Of a stretch of 64,000 nucleotides of DNA, positions 58,881-64,000 are shown one piece after another (position 1 is the stretch's first letter; each line of letters opens with the position of its first letter). This DNA is from Kaistia sp. 32K. Its GTDB lineage: Bacteria; Pseudomonadota; Alphaproteobacteria; Rhizobiales; Kaistiaceae. The stretch spans positions 2,976,001 to 3,040,000 of the forward strand of contig NZ_AP024269.1 in NCBI RefSeq assembly GCF_016629525.1, given 5' to 3'. The notes under the pieces are model-generated. The model ran no database searches. It was not told the DNA's origin and worked only from the letters and a program-made list of their open reading frames with translations. Both the position numbers and the translations under genes were made by a program.

Positions 58881-59714
58881 ATGGTCACCTATGTCGACGC
58901 CGACGCCACCCCGCTGAAGAACACGGGGCAGATCCGCCTCTATGGCAAGGAGGCCTTCGCCGCCATGCACCGCGCCGGCCAGCTGGCGGCGGCCTGCCTC
59001 GACGGCCTCGCCGAGATCGTCAAGCCGGGCGTGGCGACGGACGAGATCGACCGCTACGTCTACGAATTCGGCGCCGCCCATGGCGCGCTGCCGGCGACGC
59101 TGGGCTATCGCGGCTACACCAAGTCGACCTGCACCTCGATCAACCATGTCGTCTGCCACGGCATTCCCGACGACAAGCCGCTCAAGGACGGCGACATCGT
59201 CAATGTCGACGTCACCTACATCCTCGACGGCTGGTATGGCGATTCGAGCCGGATGTACCTGGTCGGCGACGTCAAGCGCGCCGCCGTGCGCCTCGTCGAG
59301 GTGACCTATGAATCGCTGATGCGCGGCATCGCCGCCGTGAAGCCCGGCAACACCACCGGCGACATCGGCTACGCGATCCAGTCCTTCGCCGAGGCCGAGC
59401 GCTGCAGCGTCGTGCGCGATTTCTGCGGCCATGGCGTCGGCAAGGTCTTCCACGACACGCCGAACATCCTGCACTACGGCAATCCCGGCGAGGGCGTCGA
59501 GCTGCGCCCCGGCATGATCTTCACCATCGAGCCGATGATCAATCTCGGCCGACCGCATGTGAAGGTGCTGCGCGACGGCTGGACCGCCGTCACCCGCGAC
59601 CGTTCGCTGTCGGCCCAGTTCGAGCACACGGTCGGCGTCACCGAGACCGGTTGCGAGGTGTTCACCCTGTCGCCGCGCGGCTACGGCTGCCCGCCCTACC
59701 CGACAGGGGCATGA
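58881..59714 (+). CDS. map: Methionine aminopeptidase, type I
   Basis: The protein is 277 aa. Metal ligands of the pita-bread fold are visible: [19 protein letters not shown] (Asp pair), [11 protein letters not shown] (His), FTIEPMIN (Glu) and AQFEHTVGV (Glu). It removes the initiator Met from nascent proteins. GGAG precedes the ATG. The stop overlaps the radC start (ATGA), so the two are coupled. Confidence 0.95.
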   Translation: MVTYVDADATPLKNTGQIRLYGKEAFAAMHRAGQLAAACLDGLAEIVKPGVATDEIDRYVYEFGAAHGALPATLGYRGYTKSTCTSINHVVCHGIPDDKPLKDGDIVNVDVTYILDGWYGDSSRMYLVGDVKRAAVRLVEVTYESLMRGIAAVKPGNTTGDIGYAIQSFAEAERCSVVRDFCGHGVGKVFHDTPNILHYGNPGEGVELRPGMIFTIEPMINLGRPHVKVLRDGWTAVTRDRSLSAQFEHTVGVTETGCEVFTLSPRGYGCPPYPTGA

Positions 59715-60412
59715 GCGGGTTTTCCGAAAACCCCAACGATCCGCCCCATTTCCTGGGGCATCGCGAACGGCTGAAGACGCGTTTTCGCGATGGCGGCGCC
59801 GAGGCGATCGCCGATTATGAGCTGCTGGAACTGATCCTGTTCCAAGCCCTGCCGCGCCGCGACACCAAGCCGATCGCCAAGGCGCTGCTGGCCCGTTTCG
59901 GCACGTTTTCCGACGTTCTGGCGGCGCCCGAGGCGCGGCTCACTGAAATTCCCGGCGTCGGCGCCTCCGTCGCCACGCATCTGAAGCTCGTGCATGCCGC
60001 CGCCACCCGCTATGCCCGCGGCGCGGTGCGCCAACGGCCGCTGCTCGGCTCGTGGAGCGCCGTGGTCGACTATTGCCGCGCCGCCATGGCGTATGAGGAA
60101 AAGGAGCAGTTCCGCATCCTCTTCCTCGATCGCAAGAACGTGCTGATCGCCGACGAGGTCCAGCAGGTCGGCACCGTCGACCACACGCCGGTCTATCCGC
60201 GCGAGGTGGTGAAGCGGGCGCTGGAACTATCGGCCACCGCCCTGGTGCTCGCCCATAACCATCCTTCCGGCGACCCGACGCCGTCGCGCGCCGACATCGA
60301 GATGACCAAGACGATCGTCGAGATCGCCGGCCCGCTCGGCATCGCCGTGCATGATCACATCATCGTCGGCCGCCAGGGCCATGCGAGCTTTCGCGGCCTC
60401 AAGCTGATCTGA
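59711..60412 (+). CDS. radC: RadC/YeeS-family JAB1/MPN-domain protein
   Basis: The protein is 233 aa. The N-terminal helical part ([33 protein letters not shown], with the helix-hairpin-helix [12 protein letters not shown]) is followed by the JAMM metal motif [16 protein letters not shown]. The family was once linked to DNA repair; its actual role is unclear. It overlaps map by 4 nt and the convergent MFS gene by 14 bp. Confidence 0.93.
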   Translation: MSGFSENPNDPPHFLGHRERLKTRFRDGGAEAIADYELLELILFQALPRRDTKPIAKALLARFGTFSDVLAAPEARLTEIPGVGASVATHLKLVHAAATRYARGAVRQRPLLGSWSAVVDYCRAAMAYEEKEQFRILFLDRKNVLIADEVQQVGTVDHTPVYPREVVKRALELSATALVLAHNHPSGDPTPSRADIEMTKTIVEIAGPLGIAVHDHIIVGRQGHASFRGLKLI

Positions 60413-61883
60413 GCGCCGCCTTGCCGTCCGAAGCGGCCGGCTGAGCGTCCGGCCCGTGCCGCTGCTCCAGGCTCGCCGCGCCGCCCAGTTCCTCGACCAG
60501 CACCGCCGTCACGAGCGCGCCGAGAAGGCTGACGCCCGCCACCAGCAGCAGCACGGCCGAAAGCCCGTATTCCGCCTTGACGATCGGCAGCAGGAAGGCG
60601 CCGAGCGCCGCGCCCACCTTGGCCGAGGCCGAGGCGAAGCCCGAGCCGGCGCCGCGCAGCTGCGTCGGGAACAGTTCCGCCGGCAGCGCGAAGGTGGTCG
60701 AATGCGGCCCGACATTCATGGCGAGGTTGAACAGGATGAAGCCGGCGAATATGACGGCGACGGACGGATGGGCGGGACCACCGGCCCAGAGCGCCGCGAC
60801 CAGGACCAGCATGCCGGCGGTCATGCCGAGGAAGCCATAGACCTGCGGGCGCAGATGGCCATAGCGCGGGATGACCCAGAACGCCGCCAGGAAGCCGACC
60901 AGCAGGAAGATGTCGATCAGCGAGGAGCCGCCGATCTCCGAGAAATCGGCAAGCACCGCCCCGCTGCGGGCCGAGCCGAAATGCAGGTCCGCCAGCAGCA
61001 TTGGGGTGAAGAGGCCGATGCCGTAGGAGGCGATATCCATCAGGAACCACGGCACGCAGGCGAGCCAGGTGCGGCGGCGATAGGCGCTGCCGAACAGCGC
61101 GGCGATGCCGTCGGATTTCACCGCCTCCGGCGTCTTGGCGACCAGATGCACGGCCTCGGCCGCCGCGGCCCCCATCTCCGCGAGCTTCGCCCGGTCGGCG
61201 GCGATCACCGCGCCGATCGACCGCGCCGCCTCGCGGTTTCGCCCCCGGCTCATCAGCCAGCGCGCACTCTCCGGCGTGAAGAGGCGGCCGAGAAGAAACA
61301 GCAGCGGAAGGGCCGCCAGCGTCGCCATGAAGCCGCGCCACGCGTCGGTGGCGTCGACGACGGCGAGGATCGCGGCCGTCAGCGCCGCCGCCAGCATGAA
61401 GCCGACCGCCTGGAAGGTGATCGTCGCAACCATGATCCGGCTGCGCGCCGCGGCCGGCATCCACTCGGCGACATAGGTGCTCGATACCGGATAGTCGATG
61501 CCGACGCCGACGCCGAACACGAAGAGGCCGAGCATCAGGATGGTGGCGTCGCCGGCGAAGACAGCGATCAGCGCGCCTGCCATCATCACCAGCGTGTCGA
61601 TGAGCATCAGCGGCTTGCGCCCGAAGCGGTCGGCGAGCGGGCCGCCGAGTGCGGCGCCCGGAACCGCGCCGGCGAGCAAAGCCGCGCCGAGCAGGCCCTG
61701 CATCGCGGCGTTTATTGCGAAGCTCTGGACCAGCAGCGGCAGGGCGACGCCGAGCGTGAAGACGGAAACGCCGCCGAGCATGGTGCCGCCGGTCGACAGC
61801 AGGAAGAGCCAGTAATGCGCGATGCCCATCGGCGCGCGATCCAGCATGGCCAGCATGGCCTGTTGCTGTGAGGTCTGCTGCAT
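60399..61883 (-). CDS. MFS transporter (sugar/metabolite porter type)
   Basis: The protein is 494 aa with 12 TM helices. Conserved loops are [15 protein letters not shown] between helices 2 and 3 and [20 protein letters not shown] in helix 4-5. [20 protein letters not shown] follows helix 6, and [19 protein letters not shown] lies in the second half, as in the sugar porter and phosphate/aromatic acid porter groups. Substrate unknown. Confidence 0.9.
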   Translation of the reverse strand: MQQTSQQQAMLAMLDRAPMGIAHYWLFLLSTGGTMLGGVSVFTLGVALPLLVQSFAINAAMQGLLGAALLAGAVPGAALGGPLADRFGRKPLMLIDTLVMMAGALIAVFAGDATILMLGLFVFGVGVGIDYPVSSTYVAEWMPAAARSRIMVATITFQAVGFMLAAALTAAILAVVDATDAWRGFMATLAALPLLFLLGRLFTPESARWLMSRGRNREAARSIGAVIAADRAKLAEMGAAAAEAVHLVAKTPEAVKSDGIAALFGSAYRRRTWLACVPWFLMDIASYGIGLFTPMLLADLHFGSARSGAVLADFSEIGGSSLIDIFLLVGFLAAFWVIPRYGHLRPQVYGFLGMTAGMLVLVAALWAGGPAHPSVAVIFAGFILFNLAMNVGPHSTTFALPAELFPTQLRGAGSGFASASAKVGAALGAFLLPIVKAEYGLSAVLLLVAGVSLLGALVTAVLVEELGGAASLEQRHGPDAQPAASDGKAALRSA

Positions 61884-62039
61884 GTCCCGGTCCCTGTCGT
61901 CTCAGCGGTAAGCCCGACCCACCTTTGTCGTCAGGCCCATGGATTCGCAAGGTCGGTTGTTCTCCTTTCCGCCCGCCCGCCTGACGCGCCCTTGCCGCGA
62001 CCTGAGTATCTGGCCCGCAATTTCCCCCGCCCGCTCGCC

Positions 62040-62215
62040 GTCATCCCGGACGCAGCGAAGCGGAGATCCGGGATCCATCTGTCAGCAGCGGGACAGTCGG
62101 CCGCCTGGCGCAGCGGAGCGGGGTCGCGCAGCGACAAACACGGATTTGTCGCCGAGCCACGAGCGTCGGCGCGAGCGGCGCCGAGGCATGGATCCCTGCT
62201 TTCGCAGGGATGACG
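62040..62215. repeat. Family C intergenic repeat
   Basis: The left end GTCATCCCGGACGCAGCGAA and the right end CCCTGCTTTCGCAGGGATGAC bracket a GC-rich interior. The ends form imperfect inverted arms (GTCATCCC.../...GGGATGAC). This type of element is widespread in rhizobial intergenic regions, from general knowledge. Confidence 0.65.
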
Positions 62216-62310
62216 GCGGAGGGTGAACCAGACTTCAGCGCCTCAACGAGGGCCCTTCACCTCTCGCCTCAAGGTGACCCCTCGCGCATCTCTGGCCAGG
62301 AACCGGCCTG

Positions 62311-62460
62311 GAACCCTCCCCTTGAGGGAGGGTCAAGACCGCCATCAGGCGGTCTTGGGGAGGGGTTCTTCGTCAGGCTTGCCGCAGACTCCGCGAACTC
62401 CCCCCTCCCGAAAACGCGAAGGGCGTTTTCGCCCCCCCCTCAAGGGGGAGGTTCAAGAAG
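62311..62460. repeat. Two-hairpin intergenic repeat block related to family A
   Basis: It contains the perfect hairpin CAAGACCGCC-ATCA-GGCGGTCTTG (62333-62356) within arms AACCCTCCCC/GGGGAGGGGTT. A second hairpin GAAAACGC-GAAGG-GCGTTTTC (62409-62429) has arms CCCCCTC/GGGGGAGG around it. Confidence 0.65.
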
Positions 62461-62627
62461 GAGGCCGGCTTCCACCTAAGTCCCAACATTCCGGACCAGA
62501 CACTCAGGCAGAGGCCCAGAACGGCACGCCGCCCTTCGATCCTGCATTCCGGGCCTCACTCCGGTCCCCTCACCCTCCTCGCCTCCCGCCATCACTCCCA
62601 CCCCATGTCATCGCTACGTCATTCTTT

Positions 62628-62644
62628 TTGCGAATGAGTTGCAA
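62628..62644. promoter_or_regulatory. Mur/Fur-like box 1 (imperfect)
   Basis: TTGCGAATGAGTTGCAA resembles the perfect box 27 bp downstream; in the 7-1-7 arrangement five of seven arm positions pair. It is the weaker of a tandem pair, as described for the Mur-responsive sequences of rhizobial sit operons. Confidence 0.5.
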
Positions 62645-62670
62645 TTGCGCTTCTGCCGTGCAAACGTGAC

Positions 62671-62685
62671 TGCGAATAATTCGCA
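62671..62685. promoter_or_regulatory. Mur/Fur-like box 2 (perfect 7-1-7 palindrome)
   Basis: TGCGAATAATTCGCA is a perfect 15-bp palindrome 25 bp ahead of the sitA start. Its form matches Fur-family (Mur) operators of alphaproteobacteria, which repress sitABCD when manganese is sufficient. Confidence 0.7.
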
Positions 62686-62710
62686 ATTGCAGCATCAGGA
62701 AATGGAAAAC

Positions 62711-63676
62711 ATGCTCGACCGCGTGCGTCGCCGCCTTCTCTTCGCCCTGTCCGGACTGCTCGTGGCAACCGCCCTCTCCTCGGCGGCGCTGCCGGGCCAT
62801 GCATTCGCTGCCGAAGAGACCCGGGCCGCCGAAGGCCAAAAACCCTTCAAGGCGGTCACGACCTTCACCATCATCGCCGACATGGCCCAGAACGTCGCCG
62901 GCGATGCCGCGATCGTGGAATCCATCACCAAGCCGGGCGCCGAGATCCATAATTACCAGCCGACGCCGGGCGACATCGTGAAGGCGCAGGACGCGCAGCT
63001 GATCCTCTGGAACGGGCTCGGCCTCGAACTCTGGTTCGAGAAATTCTTCGCCAATCTCGACGGTGTGCCGCAGGCGACGATCTCGGCCGGCGTCGAGCCG
63101 ATGGGCATTTCGGAAGGGCCCTATTCCGGCAAGCCCAACCCGCATGCCTGGATGTCGCCCACCGCGGCGCGTCTCTACGTCGACAACATCCGCGACGCCT
63201 TCGTGAAATACGACCCGGCCAACGCCGAGACCTACAAGGCGAATGCCGAGGCCTACAAGGCGAAGATCGACGCCACGGTCGCGCCAATCCGCGACGCGCT
63301 CGCCGCCATTCCGGAAGAGAAGCGCTGGCTCGTTTCGAGCGAAGGCGCGTTCTCGTATCTCGCGCGCGATTTCGGCCTGAAGGAGCTCTATCTCTGGCCG
63401 ATCAACGCCGACCAGCAGGGCACGCCGAAGCAGGTGCGCAAGGTCATCGACGCGGTGCGCGCCAACAAGATCCCCGTCGTCTTCAGCGAAAGCACGATCT
63501 CGGCCAATCCGGCCAAGCAGGTGGCGCGCGAGACCGGCGCTGCCTATGGCGGCGTGCTCTATGTCGACAGCCTCAGCGAGGCGGACGGCCCGGTGCCGAC
63601 CTATCTCGATCTCTTGCGCGTCACCTCCGAGACGATCGCCAACGGCATCGTCGAAAACCCGGTACTCGGCGAATGA
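62711..63676 (+). CDS. sitA: Manganese(/iron) ABC transporter, substrate-binding protein
   Basis: The protein is 321 aa with a signal peptide ([20 protein letters not shown], cleavage near HAFA-AEE). Metal ligands of cluster A-I binding proteins are visible: a His in [13 protein letters not shown], a second in [11 protein letters not shown], Glu in [20 protein letters not shown] and Asp in [13 protein letters not shown]. This pattern is of the SitA/MntA group for Mn(II) and Fe(II), rather than ZnuA with its His-rich loop. ATG 62711 is preferred; ATG 62702 sits on the AGGA. It overlaps the ATPase gene by 4 nt. Confidence 0.93.
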   Translation: MLDRVRRRLLFALSGLLVATALSSAALPGHAFAAEETRAAEGQKPFKAVTTFTIIADMAQNVAGDAAIVESITKPGAEIHNYQPTPGDIVKAQDAQLILWNGLGLELWFEKFFANLDGVPQATISAGVEPMGISEGPYSGKPNPHAWMSPTAARLYVDNIRDAFVKYDPANAETYKANAEAYKAKIDATVAPIRDALAAIPEEKRWLVSSEGAFSYLARDFGLKELYLWPINADQQGTPKQVRKVIDAVRANKIPVVFSESTISANPAKQVARETGAAYGGVLYVDSLSEADGPVPTYLDLLRVTSETIANGIVENPVLGE

Positions 63677-64000
63677 ACGCGCCCCTTCCCTCCCGTTCGG
63701 CGCTCGCCGCCGGCATCGCGGTCGCAGGCGCGACGGTCACCTATCGCAACGGCCACACGGCGCTGCGCGACGCCAGCTTCTCCATCCCGACCGGCACGAT
63801 CACGGCGCTGGTCGGCGTCAACGGCAGCGGCAAGTCCACGCTCTTCAAGGCGATCATGGGCTTCGTCCGCGTCTCGCGCGGCTCGATCACCATCCTCGGC
63901 CAGCCGGTCGAGAAGGCGCTCCGGCAGAACCTCGTCGCCTATGTGCCGCAGAGCGAGGACGTCGACTGGAACTTTCCGGTCCTCGTCGAGGACGTCGTGA
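63673..64000 (+). CDS. sitB: Manganese(/iron) ABC transporter, ATP-binding protein (5' part)
   Basis: The first 109 codons lie in the window. They contain Walker [19 protein letters not shown], and the Q-loop region [20 protein letters not shown] that is characteristic of metal-type (SitB/MntB/ZnuC) ATPases. The start overlaps the sitA stop (ATGA at 63673-63676). The rest, with signature and Walker B motifs and the permease genes, lies beyond the right edge. Confidence 0.92.
   Translation, partial: MNAPLPSRSALAAGIAVAGATVTYRNGHTALRDASFSIPTGTITALVGVNGSGKSTLFKAIMGFVRVSRGSITILGQPVEKALRQNLVAYVPQSEDVDWNFPVLVEDVV

Larger units (their letters stand above)
61884..62710. other. Divergent intergenic region filled with repeats and the sit promoter
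   Basis: About 0.8 kb separate the MFS gene from sitA. It contains a family C repeat (62040-62215), a two-hairpin repeat block (62311-62460) and the metal-responsive boxes (62628-62685). No gene is supported. Confidence 0.65.

Noticed and set aside
62210..62669. Plus-strand ORFs upstream of sitA
   Set aside because: They run through palindromic repeats and the Mur-like box; the peptides are Pro/Arg-rich with no domain.

Overview
The window is chromosomal DNA of a GC-rich alphaproteobacterium, most likely a member of the Hyphomicrobiales (Rhizobiales). The evidence is a type III-like cellulose operon with bcsN, CtrA-like TTAA-N7-TTAA sites, a Mur-type manganese operator, the families DUF3126, PAS_5 and BTLCP, and a block of thrS, yidD, an IscU-like gene, folE and hisI. 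The genus cannot be fixed from sequence alone. Coding density is high. I see no prophage, insertion sequence or CRISPR array.

Layout, left end. The 3' end of an rlmB-like rRNA methyltransferase is followed by tRNA-Thr(TGT) and an alpha/beta hydrolase. Positions 1.2-8.6 kb hold a candidate guanidino/amine catabolic regulon. A leftward operon encodes an amino-acid-type ABC importer, a ureohydrolase and a succinate-semialdehyde-type dehydrogenase. Divergent from it is an XRE-cupin (PuuR-like) regulator, followed by a leftward FAD amine oxidase (PuuB-like) and RidA. Both leftward transcripts carry a closely similar 27-bp operator-like sequence upstream. Positions 9.2-18.5 kb hold the cellulose operon bcsN-bcsA-bcsB-bcsZ-TPR gene. 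A UDP-glucuronate decarboxylase/HIT pair lies just upstream of it.

Middle. Positions 20-25.8 kb hold an EamA transporter, folD-purU (C1 metabolism), an FAH-family hydrolase, nadK and a nitroreductase. Positions 27.9-30.5 kb hold the part I find most novel. Four consecutive rightward genes encode small secreted Ser/Thr/Gly/Ala-rich proteins; three end in a similar two-cysteine tail. They follow an AT-rich, 0.77-kb non-coding leader and end at a strong terminator shared with thrS. Between thrS and yidD lies a module with a class D beta-lactamase, a divergent AmpR and a RibD-like reductase. It is followed by the IscU-like scaffold, folE, hisI, an MsbA-type exporter, a CBS-domain protein and a rhomboid protease.

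Right part. This contains a PAS_5 protein, a transglutaminase-like cysteine peptidase behind a full CtrA box, gamma-carbonic anhydrase, DUF3126, cysE, a CHCC zinc-finger protein, an FAD monooxygenase, and a MASE1-GGDEF diguanylate cyclase whose product could activate the PilZ domain of BcsA. Further right are an acyl-CoA/ACP synthetase, a PadR regulator with its own operators, tRNA-Leu(TAA), a LysR/EamA pair, gpt, a CinA-like gene, map-radC and an MFS transporter. The window ends in a sitAB manganese importer with tandem Mur-like boxes. Dispersed palindromic repeats of at least three families occupy several intergenic gaps.
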